Shown here: positions 6,366 through 12,011 of the stretch, in pieces | How the letters are laid out: each line of letters starts with the position of its first letter | Numbering within the stretch: the first letter of the stretch is position 1 | NCBI GenBank assembly: GCA_028277515.1 | Contig: JANQGC010000181.1 | Span: 1-12,011, forward strand | Direction: 5' to 3' | Origin: Anaerolineae bacterium | GTDB lineage: Bacteria > Chloroflexota > Anaerolineae > Promineifilales > Promineifilaceae | DNA length: 12,011 nucleotides | The notes under the pieces: model-generated | Databases searched by the model: none | Seen by the model: the letters and a program-made list of their open reading frames with translations, nothing else | Told to the model about the DNA's origin: nothing | Made by a program: the position numbers and the translations under genes

Positions 6366-6374
6366 ATTATAGCA
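6366..6374 (-). promoter_or_regulatory. Extended -10 promoter for the downstream gdh copy
   Basis: In the 83-base gap between the two dehydrogenase genes, the minus strand reads TGCTATAAT (6374-6366), an extended -10 element with a consensus TATAAT. The -35 region (TTTAAT at 17 bases) is weak. It suggests that the second gene can be transcribed separately, with a leader of about 35 bases, in addition to read-through from the first. Confidence 0.55.
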
Positions 6375-6408
6375 CTCGACGGTCACAAATTAAATTTAAA
6401 ACTCAAGT

Positions 6409-7659
6409 TTACACCCAGCCACGTAGTCTTACTGCGTGAGCCACGCGGTCAACAGCCACTAGATAAGCCGCTACCCGGTTGTTGACTTGCTGCGCTTCCG
6501 CCATATTGTGAACAGAGTGGAAAGCATGGGTCATTTTCATGTCCAATCGCTCATGAACCATATCTCGCGGCCAGTAAAATTGGTAAGAATTTTGTACCAT
6601 CTCGAAATAACTGACGGTAACACCTCCGGCATTGCATAGGAAGTCAGGAATAACATATACTCCGTTATCATACAGGATGTCATCAGCCTCCGGTGTCGTG
6701 GGACCATTGGCTAACTCGGCAGAAATCTTTGCCTTAATATTGGCCGCATTTTTTTTCGTGATTACGTTTTCCAGTGCGGAGGGAAACAAGACATCGACAT
6801 CTAATTCCAGCAACGCTTCATTGCTAATCGTATCCGCCCCTGGATAATCAATCACCGTGCCGGTACTCATTTTATGGGCAAGTGTCTCTTCATATGACAA
6901 ACCATTTCTATTGACGATCCCGCCTCTTGAATCACTGACGGCGACGATCTTCATACCCATCAACTCTTCAGCCAACTTGTGCGCAAATGTGCCGGCATTG
7001 CCATATCCTTGTATCGCCGCAGTTGCGCCGTTGAGGTCCATATCAAGCACTTTGGCCGCTTCCCGTAAGGTGTATATCCCACCTCTTGCAGTTGCGTCAT
7101 TACGGCCCAGTGAGCCACCTATCTCCAAAGGCTTGCCGGTGATCATGCCCGGCTCTCGATGGCCAACTAATGTTTCATATTCATCGACTATCCAGGCCAT
7201 AATTTGGGGATTGGTGTACACGTCAGGAGCAGGAACGTCTTTTGTAATGCCCACAAAGGGGGCTATGTTGCGTGCATAGCCACGACAAAGTCGCTCCAAC
7301 TCAAATGGTGAAAGACTACGTGGATCGACGATGATGCCCCCTTTAGCACCCCCAAGCGGGATATCGACGACGGCCGTCTTCCAGGTCATCCATGCGGCCA
7401 GGGCACGCACGGTGTCAATCGTCTCCTCCCAATGGAAACGAATACCCCCTTTAGCAGGTCCACGGGCATCATTGTACTGCACCCGAAAACCTTTATAGGT
7501 ACAAACCGTACCATCATCCATGCGTACAGGGATTGTGAAATGATATTCACGCATCGGTTCGCGCAAGAAAGCGTGCATAGCCGGATCTAATTGTAATACC
7601 TGCGCGGCTTCGTCTAATTGGGCTTGTGCAATTTCAAACGGGTTCAGGGTTTCACTCAT
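6409..7659 (-). CDS. gdhA: Glutamate dehydrogenase paralogue 2 (Glu/Leu/Phe/Val family)
   Basis: This second 416-residue glutamate dehydrogenase is transcribed first of the pair. It has the same complete catalytic set at the same positions: Lys70, Lys94, Lys106 (PLGGAKGG), Asp146 and Ser350. Its Rossmann loop is GYGNAG and it has [10 protein letters not shown] after strand 2, where the neighbour has VSDEFGGIYN. A Ser-Arg pair there is common in dual or NADP-using members, so this copy may take NADP more readily; this is inference. Differences cluster around residues 111-136, 225-275 and 364-370. GGAG (plus-strand CTCC at 7670-7673) lies 10 bases before ATG 7659. Two palindromic sequences overlap its promoter. 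It could form hexamers alone or mixed with its neighbour, as in the tandem GdhA/GdhB of Thermus. Confidence 0.93.
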   Translation of the reverse strand: MSETLNPFEIAQAQLDEAAQVLQLDPAMHAFLREPMREYHFTIPVRMDDGTVCTYKGFRVQYNDARGPAKGGIRFHWEETIDTVRALAAWMTWKTAVVDIPLGGAKGGIIVDPRSLSPFELERLCRGYARNIAPFVGITKDVPAPDVYTNPQIMAWIVDEYETLVGHREPGMITGKPLEIGGSLGRNDATARGGIYTLREAAKVLDMDLNGATAAIQGYGNAGTFAHKLAEELMGMKIVAVSDSRGGIVNRNGLSYEETLAHKMSTGTVIDYPGADTISNEALLELDVDVLFPSALENVITKKNAANIKAKISAELANGPTTPEADDILYDNGVYVIPDFLCNAGGVTVSYFEMVQNSYQFYWPRDMVHERLDMKMTHAFHSVHNMAEAQQVNNRVAAYLVAVDRVAHAVRLRGWV

Positions 7660-7714
7660 GGGCTATTTACTCCACTATAAAAATGGGAAAATGGGATATT
7701 ACAAAATATCTCCT

Positions 7715-7736
7715 CAACATTGTGCTCACAGTGTTG
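7715..7736 (-). promoter_or_regulatory. 22-bp palindrome near the gdh start site
   Basis: CAACATTGTG (7715-7724) and CACAGTGTTG (7727-7736) are 10-base inverted arms with one mismatch around CT. The site lies next to the predicted -10 box (7738-7743) and covers the expected transcription start, a classical repressor-operator position. The binding protein cannot be named. As RNA it could also fold as a leader hairpin. Confidence 0.55.
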
Positions 7737-7737
7737 A

Positions 7738-7765
7738 AAAATAATGGGCAGTTGTCAAGTGACAA
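7738..7765 (-). promoter_or_regulatory. Putative promoter of the gdh pair
   Basis: On the minus strand, TTGTCA (7765-7760) and TATTTT (7743-7738) are spaced by 16 bases. An alternative -35, TTGACA (7757-7752), would need a poor -10 box (AACACT). The promoter is moderate and lies among palindromes, suggesting regulation. Confidence 0.45.
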
Positions 7766-7771
7766 GTGTCA
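7753..7771. promoter_or_regulatory. Triple alternating half-site TGTCA-AG-TGACA-AG-TGTCA
   Basis: Three five-base half-sites alternate in orientation every seven bases (TGTCA 7753-7757, TGACA 7760-7764, TGTCA 7767-7771), giving two overlapping palindromes. It overlaps the -35 region of the gdh promoter and lies about 50 bases upstream of the divergent DUF92 promoter. It looks like a cooperative regulator site; the protein is unknown. Confidence 0.5.
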
Positions 7772-7812
7772 TTAAATTATATATGACCTAATTCCTGATT
7801 TCAGAGGAAATT

Positions 7813-7840
7813 TTGATTTCTCAACATGGCAGAATATGAA
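7813..7840 (+). promoter_or_regulatory. Putative promoter of the DUF92 gene
   Basis: TTGATT (7813-7818) and TATGAA (7835-7840) are separated by 16 bases. This would start transcription near 7847 with a leader of about 90 bases. The match is fair rather than strong. Confidence 0.4.
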
Positions 7841-7936
7841 TGCTCTGGTAAACTTTCAGGCGGGCAGGAACCATTGCTGCAATTAAGCCACTTTTTACAA
7901 AATGGGATCGAACGCCGGAATCTCAGGTAAACCTTT

Positions 7937-8755
7937 ATGGGAATTATTCAACAACTCGCCATCGCCTTCATTTTTAGCGCTATCGTCATCGCCTTTGCTT
8001 ATTGGCGTCGATCGCTGTCCAGTTCAGGAGCCGCTGCTGCGTTAATTGTAGGCACTCTAACTTTTGGACTTGGTGGATGGCAGTGGGGCGTTTTACTCGC
8101 ACTCTTTTTTATTAGCTCCAGTTTGCTCTCCCATTACAAGGAAGGGGAAAAGATAGCAGCGGCCGAAAAATTCGATAAAGGGCACAGACGAGATGCCGGC
8201 CAGGTAATCGCCAATGGCGGTTTGGGAGCCGGTATCGCTCTTTTTCACGCATTTGTTCCCGGACGTGTTGCCCCATCAGCAGCCTGGTTTATCATGTTTC
8301 TGGGGGTGATGGCCGCGGTCACAGCAGACACCTGGGCCACAGAGTTGGGCACATTGAGCAAGAAACCCCCGCGTTTGATCACCAATGGTCGCATTGTCGA
8401 TGTAGGGGTCTCCGGCGGTATATCTCCCTTAGGTACCCTGGTTTCATTCCTGGGCGGTTTAATGATCGGTTTGGCGGCGGGACTGATGTTTCCTGAAAGA
8501 TTCCTGGTCATGGTCAGCGCCGGTGCGCTTGCCGGGTTAATCGGTTCCCTCTTCGACAGTTTGCTAGGAGCGACGATTCAACGAATTTATTATAGTGACA
8601 CGCGCCAAAAGGAAACGGAGAAACGCTTTGAGGGGGACGGCACACCGAACAGGGCTATTAGGGGCTGGGCCTGGATGAGTAATGATATGGTCAATTTATT
8701 CTCGTCTATCGTCGGAGGTATGGTTGCTGTCATTCTCAGCACATTGTTAACCTGA
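7937..8755 (+). CDS. DUF92 family integral membrane protein
   Basis: This 272-residue polytopic membrane protein has hydrophobic segments from about residues 2-21, 31-64, 92-108, 112-130, 163-183, 188-206 and 252-271. The family's conserved acidic motifs are present: ADTWATELG (130-138), VSGGISPLGT (158-167), GSLFDSLLGAT (203-213) and WMSNDMVN (246-253). DUF92 includes the plant plastid protein VTE6, a phytyl-phosphate kinase, and is distantly like other polyprenol/CTP-type membrane kinases, so a lipid- or prenyl-phosphate kinase role is possible. The bacterial substrate is unknown. CAGGTAA (7925-7931) precedes ATG 7937. Its upstream region is shared with the divergent gdh pair. Confidence 0.9.
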   Translation: MGIIQQLAIAFIFSAIVIAFAYWRRSLSSSGAAAALIVGTLTFGLGGWQWGVLLALFFISSSLLSHYKEGEKIAAAEKFDKGHRRDAGQVIANGGLGAGIALFHAFVPGRVAPSAAWFIMFLGVMAAVTADTWATELGTLSKKPPRLITNGRIVDVGVSGGISPLGTLVSFLGGLMIGLAAGLMFPERFLVMVSAGALAGLIGSLFDSLLGATIQRIYYSDTRQKETEKRFEGDGTPNRAIRGWAWMSNDMVNLFSSIVGGMVAVILSTLLT

Positions 8756-8848
8756 TAGAGAATCAAGGATTGATCATTAGAGGCAAGTCTTGGGGTATTA
8801 ATTTTGGCTTGAGAAGCATCTAAATGCGCCTATTGCTTTGGCAAATTG

Positions 8849-8857
8849 TGGTATACT
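8849..8857 (+). promoter_or_regulatory. Extended -10 promoter before the small membrane protein
   Basis: TGGTATACT (8849-8857) is an extended -10 element with a near-consensus TATACT box. No good -35 is present at the usual distance. A start near 8864 would give a leader of about 115 bases before the small gene at 8979. The 223-base gap from 8756 holds no other clear feature; only weak hairpins (ATCAA/TTGAT near 8761-8773, CTCAT/ATGAG near 8893-8904) are seen. Confidence 0.5.
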
Positions 8858-8978
8858 TCGGGGTTAAAGAAGGTGCAATTTATTACTCTATCTCATAAAT
8901 GAGTGTTATAAAGTGACATTCTTGAGGTGATGAATAATCAAAGTGACTGTCGCTTGTAATGAGGAGAATGTAACGCAA

Positions 8979-9155
8979 ATGGCCAAGGGACCAAAGCGCC
9001 GTGTAAAAAAGAACCGGCCACACCAACATCAAAAATCATCAGGAAGTGGGAAGAACTCTATAAACTGGGGGCGCATTGCTGTGATCGTTATCGCCGTTTT
9101 AATTGCCTTGAGTATGTTGTTATCCTTAATTGTCACTCCGGGGACTGGGTTCTAA
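8979..9155 (+). CDS. Small basic single-span membrane protein
   Basis: This is a 58-residue protein. The N-terminal half is very basic and hydrophilic (MAKGPKRRVKKNRPHQHQKSSGSGKN), and the C-terminal half is one hydrophobic helix (IAVIVIAVLIALSMLLSLIV) followed by a short TPGTGF tail. The positive-inside rule places the N-terminus in the cytoplasm. GAGGAG (8961-8966) lies 12 bases before ATG 8979, slightly long. A GTG at 8943 would add 12 residues, but I prefer the ATG because it gives the compact basic N-terminus. The function is not recognised. It lies between the DUF92 gene and a convergent transporter operon and appears to have its own promoter. Confidence 0.7.
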   Translation: MAKGPKRRVKKNRPHQHQKSSGSGKNSINWGRIAVIVIAVLIALSMLLSLIVTPGTGF

Positions 9156-9213
9156 AGGTAATCCAGGCAGAATTATCTTTTGCTTACAAGCCCGATAACA
9201 CTATCACTATCCT

Positions 9214-9996
9214 CTATAGTTCATGACTCTCCTGGATTGCCTCACGAATTGCACTTTGACAGGTTAAAAATGCAGCGGATTTACGTACTTCTAAATGGCG
9301 AGGGCGCGGAATTGAAATAGGGTAGCGGTGGGTGATCGTTGCCGGCAGCCCTTTCCCTCTGAGGCCACCCATAACCAATACCTCGTCTGCCAGCAGGACT
9401 GCCTCGTCAATACTGTGCGTGACCATAAACACTGTAACGGGCATTGCCTGCCAGATGCGCAGCAGTTCCTGGCCCATTCGCTCTCGCGTCAGGGCGTCCA
9501 ATGCACCAAATGGTTCGTCTAAAAGCAGCAATGACGGGGAATGAACAAGAGCGCGAGCGATAGCCACGCGTTGGGCCATGCCTCCTGAAAGCTGTGCCGG
9601 ATAGCTTCTCTCAAAGCCGCTCAAACCCACCAGATCTAGCATGTCTTGCACACGCTGTTTTGACTTTTCATCATTAACCTGCTGTAACTCTAGTGGAAGG
9701 CGTATGTTCTCATAAGCCGTCCGCCAGGGCATCAGGTTGTCTTTTTGGAAGGCTATGCCGATCGAGGCATCCCCGTCTGCAATCGGGCGGCCGTTGAATA
9801 ATATGCGGCCGCTCGTTGGCTCCAGCAAACCGCCTATGACACGCAGCAACGTTGATTTGCCGATCCCCGATGATCCGACAATGGCCAAAAAAGCACCTTG
9901 TGGAATCTTTAAAGATATGCCATCAAGAACTTGCGTGCCGTCGTCAGCATAGTTGAAGCTGACATCTTGCAGGGCTAAAAAGGGAGTATTTTCCAT
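9214..9996 (-). CDS. ABC importer ATPase (predicted riboflavin transport)
   Basis: This 260-residue nucleotide-binding subunit belongs to the nitrate/taurine/THI5-type importers. Walker A is GSSGIGKST (41-49), the Q-loop is Gln84 (FQKDNLMPW), the signature is LSGGMAQR (136-143), Walker B is LLLLDEP (156-162) and the switch histidine is His194 (MVTHSIDEA). It hydrolyses ATP to drive the permease encoded upstream. I start at the ATG at 9996, four bases past the stop of the binding-protein gene, because this gives a standard N-terminus. A longer version from 10056 would overlap the previous gene by 56 bases. It has no strong Shine-Dalgarno, so translation may be coupled. It is the last gene of the operon. 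Confidence 0.92.
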   Translation of the reverse strand: MENTPFLALQDVSFNYADDGTQVLDGISLKIPQGAFLAIVGSSGIGKSTLLRVIGGLLEPTSGRILFNGRPIADGDASIGIAFQKDNLMPWRTAYENIRLPLELQQVNDEKSKQRVQDMLDLVGLSGFERSYPAQLSGGMAQRVAIARALVHSPSLLLLDEPFGALDALTRERMGQELLRIWQAMPVTVFMVTHSIDEAVLLADEVLVMGGLRGKGLPATITHRYPISIPRPRHLEVRKSAAFLTCQSAIREAIQESHEL

Positions 9997-10000
9997 CTGA

Positions 10001-11047
10001 TCAAGGTTGAGCAGCCTCAATGAATTCATTGCTATATGCAGCATCAAGGTCTTCAATCGGGTTATCTAATAGACCGGTTTGTAAAAGGATCGCTTGTGTC
10101 TGTTCCCATGATTGGGCATCCGTATAACCCAGGGTATCCGCTCGCCACAAATTTAGGGACGCTTCAAGCACATCTCTCCGGTTATCATCCAACCCTTCAA
10201 CATACGCCTTGCTGATTTCATAGGCTTGATCGGGATCAGCAAGCGTGTCGCTTAAACCACGCATGATTGCTCGCACAAAGCGTTCGATTAATTCCGGATT
10301 ATTTTCAATCGTTTCCTCGTTGGTGACAATGCCATTGGAAACAAGATCGATATAATCCGCAACCTGGATCACCTTCACATCCTGACCCGCATCAGCCAAT
10401 TGCAAGGGTTCATTATTGGCAAATACAACAACAGCCTCTGCCTGATCGGATAGCAGCGCTTCAACTTGATTGAAGCCAACATCAATCGCCTCAACATCAT
10501 CAAGCGTTAAATTATTGGCCGATAACAAGCCAACAAACCCGACATAACTGGCGCCAAAAAATCCCGGCAAGCCAACTGCTTTTCCGGGCAAATCTTGCGG
10601 TTCTTGAATCTGAGCTGCTTGTTTGCTGACAATGGCTATAGGATACCGTTGAAACCACTCCATCACATAAACGACCGGCAGTTCTTGGGCGCGCGCCAGA
10701 ATTACCTGGTCTCCACCGACAATAGCGAATGGTAGTTCATTCGCTCCAACAAGTGCGATGCCATCGGTCTCAAAGCTGTAATCAAATTCGACTTCAAACC
10801 CTTCATCGGCGAAATATCCTTTTTCAGCAGCAACATAATAGGGCGCGTATTGGGGGTCTGGAATGTAACCCATGGGCAAGCGCAGGGAAATTAATTCCCC
10901 CGGATTCTGCTCCGGGACAGCCCCCCCCGCCCGGCAAGCTGTGACAAATAATAGGCTCATCAAGGCAAGAAGGATAAATCTAAGCGCTTCACCCCTTTTC
11001 CTAGCTATAAATATCAAGATTTCATCACTGAACAATTTTTTGAACAT
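10001..11047 (-). CDS. ribY: THI5/NMT1-like lipoprotein, predicted riboflavin-binding
   Basis: This 348-residue extracytoplasmic binding protein has a signal peptide: hydrophobic stretch 22-37, then a lipobox ending VTAC with Cys38 as the lipidation site. The mature part opens LRLPMGYIPDPQYAPYYVAAEKGYF, the typical start of the NMT1/THI5-like fold, and continues through the two-lobe pattern (GGDQVILARAQELPVVYV, GFNQVEALLSDQAEAVVVFANNE). Relatives bind thiamine precursor, nitrate or sulfonates. The FMN riboswitch ahead of the operon points to riboflavin or a flavin, as in RibXY of Chloroflexi. AAGGA precedes ATG 11047, and the gene starts four bases after the permease stop. A seven-C run near 10921 leaves the frame intact. 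Confidence 0.85.
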   Translation of the reverse strand: MFKKLFSDEILIFIARKRGEALRFILLALMSLLFVTACRAGGAVPEQNPGELISLRLPMGYIPDPQYAPYYVAAEKGYFADEGFEVEFDYSFETDGIALVGANELPFAIVGGDQVILARAQELPVVYVMEWFQRYPIAIVSKQAAQIQEPQDLPGKAVGLPGFFGASYVGFVGLLSANNLTLDDVEAIDVGFNQVEALLSDQAEAVVVFANNEPLQLADAGQDVKVIQVADYIDLVSNGIVTNEETIENNPELIERFVRAIMRGLSDTLADPDQAYEISKAYVEGLDDNRRDVLEASLNLWRADTLGYTDAQSWEQTQAILLQTGLLDNPIEDLDAAYSNEFIEAAQP

Positions 11048-11051
11048 ACAT

Positions 11052-11864
11052 TCATTCCTTATTTTTTTCTATCCCGGCCTGGGAATCTAACCGCCAGTGC
11101 AGCATACGTTTTTCTAGCAGTACCACGCAGCCGTATAGGGTTAAAGCAATAACCACTAGCGTAAAGAGAACAACAAATACGAGATCTGTTTTAAACTGGT
11201 ATCGTGCCGTGACCAGGAGAAACCCTAACCCTTCGCTTTTGGGTTGAACAAATTCACCTACCAATGTTCCGATGACAGCCAGGGTAGCCCCTACTTTTAG
11301 ACCGGACAATAACACGGGCATGGACGCGGGTATTTCCAACTTACGGAATATTTGTCCGCGTGTGGCTCGTAGTGAATGCATTAATTCATATAGCTCTGCC
11401 GGCACGGAACGCAGGCCGGTTACACTGCTCACCAGGATGGGGAAGAACACAACCAGCACAGCCACCCATACTCTGGCCCAATAAGAGGAAGTAACCCAAA
11501 TGGTTAGTAATGGTGCAATGGCAATGATCGGGATAGCCTGGGAGGCAATCAGGTAAGGAGATAAGAGCCGGTCAGCAAGCGGCGACTTGGCCAGAAGATA
11601 ACCAAGAGGCAGGGCTATGAGAAAGCCGATCAGCAGGCCAGGGATAATTTCACTGATCGTAATTAAACTATGCCGGAGGAGCCGGCCGTCACTGGCGACG
11701 ATCATAAACTGGCTCCAAACATCTCGCGGGCTGGGCAAAATAAAAGGGGGGTAATTTCCCCAAAAGACAAGCAATTCCCAGGCCAAAATAAGCCCCACAA
11801 ACGAGAGCAAGATAATCAACCAGGTCGGCTGTAAATTTAGATAGCGGACTACCTGTTTTTGCAT
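11052..11864 (-). CDS. ribX: ABC importer permease (predicted riboflavin transport)
   Basis: This 270-residue permease is of the binding-protein-dependent type with about six membrane helices (near 14-34, 74-92, 103-123, 131-150, 185-205, 226-250). The EAA-like coupling loop that contacts the ATPase is visible around 160-181 (ELMHSLRATRGQIFRKLEIPAS). The DNA before ATG 11864 has only a weak ribosome-binding site, and the next Met is residue 54, so this start is favoured. It is the first gene of the operon and lies 35 bases after a terminator controlled by an FMN riboswitch. Substrate specificity is assigned from the riboswitch, not the protein; sequence alone would also fit a thiamine-precursor or sulfonate importer. 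Confidence 0.88.
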   Translation of the reverse strand: MQKQVVRYLNLQPTWLIILLSFVGLILAWELLVFWGNYPPFILPSPRDVWSQFMIVASDGRLLRHSLITISEIIPGLLIGFLIALPLGYLLAKSPLADRLLSPYLIASQAIPIIAIAPLLTIWVTSSYWARVWVAVLVVFFPILVSSVTGLRSVPAELYELMHSLRATRGQIFRKLEIPASMPVLLSGLKVGATLAVIGTLVGEFVQPKSEGLGFLLVTARYQFKTDLVFVVLFTLVVIALTLYGCVVLLEKRMLHWRLDSQAGIEKNKE

Positions 11865-11899
11865 ACTTAAACTTTGGGCAAGGGGAGAGGAGACGCATC

Positions 11900-11921
11900 A
11901 AAAAACCCCACTAGAGTGGGG
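11900..11921 (-). terminator. Riboswitch-controlled intrinsic terminator
   Basis: On the minus strand, CCCCAC pairs with GTGGGG around a four-base loop (plus-strand arms 11906-11911 and 11916-11921) and is followed by six T residues (11905-11900). It lies between the FMN riboswitch and the permease gene. When flavin binds the aptamer, this stem should form and stop transcription. Confidence 0.88.
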
Positions 11922-11926
11922 CATGC

Positions 11927-11947
11927 ACGAACTATGCAGCAGTTCGT
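11927..11947 (-). promoter_or_regulatory. Hairpin between aptamer and terminator
   Basis: ACGAACT and AGTTCGT (plus-strand 11927-11933 and 11941-11947) form a 7-bp stem with a 7-base loop just upstream of the terminator. It may take part in the switch between terminated and read-through structures. Without the 5' half of the aptamer the alternative fold cannot be completed. Confidence 0.5.
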
Positions 11948-11950
11948 CAC

Positions 11951-12011
11951 CCTTCTCTCATCCAGACTATTACTGTCGGCTCCGGACTTGCACCAGATCC
12001 ACCGCCACGAG
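11951..12011 (-). ncRNA. FMN riboswitch (RFN element), 3' portion
   Basis: Read on the minus strand, the last 61 bases carry the conserved RFN blocks: GGATCTGGTG...CCGGAGCCGACAGT, then AGTCTGGATGAGAGAAGG. These are the diagnostic GGAGCCGAC and GGATG-GAGAA segments of the flavin mononucleotide aptamer. The 5' part of the aptamer and the promoter lie beyond the right edge. It controls the ABC importer operon through the terminator at 11900-11921. Confidence 0.93.

Noticed and set aside
9156..9213. Terminator between the small membrane protein and the convergent ABC operon
   Set aside because: No stem with a T-tract is visible on either strand; only a short CACTATC-type direct repeat is present.
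10001..10056. Longer ATPase starting at 10056 and overlapping the binding-protein gene
   Set aside because: The extra 20 residues do not fit the family N-terminus, and the ATG at 9996 directly after the previous stop gives the usual length.
11951..12011. TPP riboswitch, expected for a THI5-like importer
   Set aside because: The conserved blocks are GGAGCCGAC and GGATG-GAGAA of the FMN aptamer; the TPP motifs CTGAGA and ACCTGATCTGG are absent.

Overview
The window reads as a bacterial chromosomal segment of moderate GC, gene-dense, with several short operons. No rRNA, tRNA, CRISPR array or transposase is visible. The best guess for the host is a Chloroflexota member of the Anaerolineae/Caldilineae type. 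The reasons are an FMN-riboswitch-controlled THI5-like ABC transporter (a riboflavin system described from Chloroflexi), tandem Glu/Leu/Phe/Val dehydrogenases and the gene style. This taxonomic guess is an inference, not something proven by the sequence.

Region 1 (3-2200, + strand) holds the 3' part of a RimK-like ATP-grasp ligase, cut by the left edge, followed by a complete circularly permuted ATP-grasp protein. Such pairs are typical of poorly characterised amide- or peptide-bond-forming pathways. The unit ends in a strong hairpin.

Region 2 (2250-4370, + strand) is an arsenic cluster: an ArsR/SmtB repressor with a textbook sigma-70 promoter and a palindromic operator, then an intrinsic terminator, a second near-copy of the operator touching the ribosome-binding site of arsM, arsM itself, and a second SAM methyltransferase of the type otherwise found fused to ArsR. 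ArsR probably represses both itself and the methyltransferases, and the methyltransferases convert arsenite to methylated species.

Region 3 (4426-7765, - strand) holds ssb with its own promoter, structured leader and terminator, and two tandem 416-residue glutamate dehydrogenase paralogues, about 72% identical by hand count, each with a plausible promoter. The region upstream of the first-transcribed copy carries two palindromic motifs that look like regulator sites.

Region 4 (7813-9155, + strand) holds a DUF92 integral membrane protein and a 58-residue basic single-span membrane protein.

Region 5 (9214-12011, - strand) is an ABC importer operon: permease, lipoprotein substrate-binding protein and ATPase. 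It is preceded by an intrinsic terminator and the 3' half of an FMN riboswitch that runs off the right edge. By protein family alone it would be called a thiamine-precursor or nitrate/taurine-type importer. The riboswitch indicates riboflavin or a flavin precursor instead.
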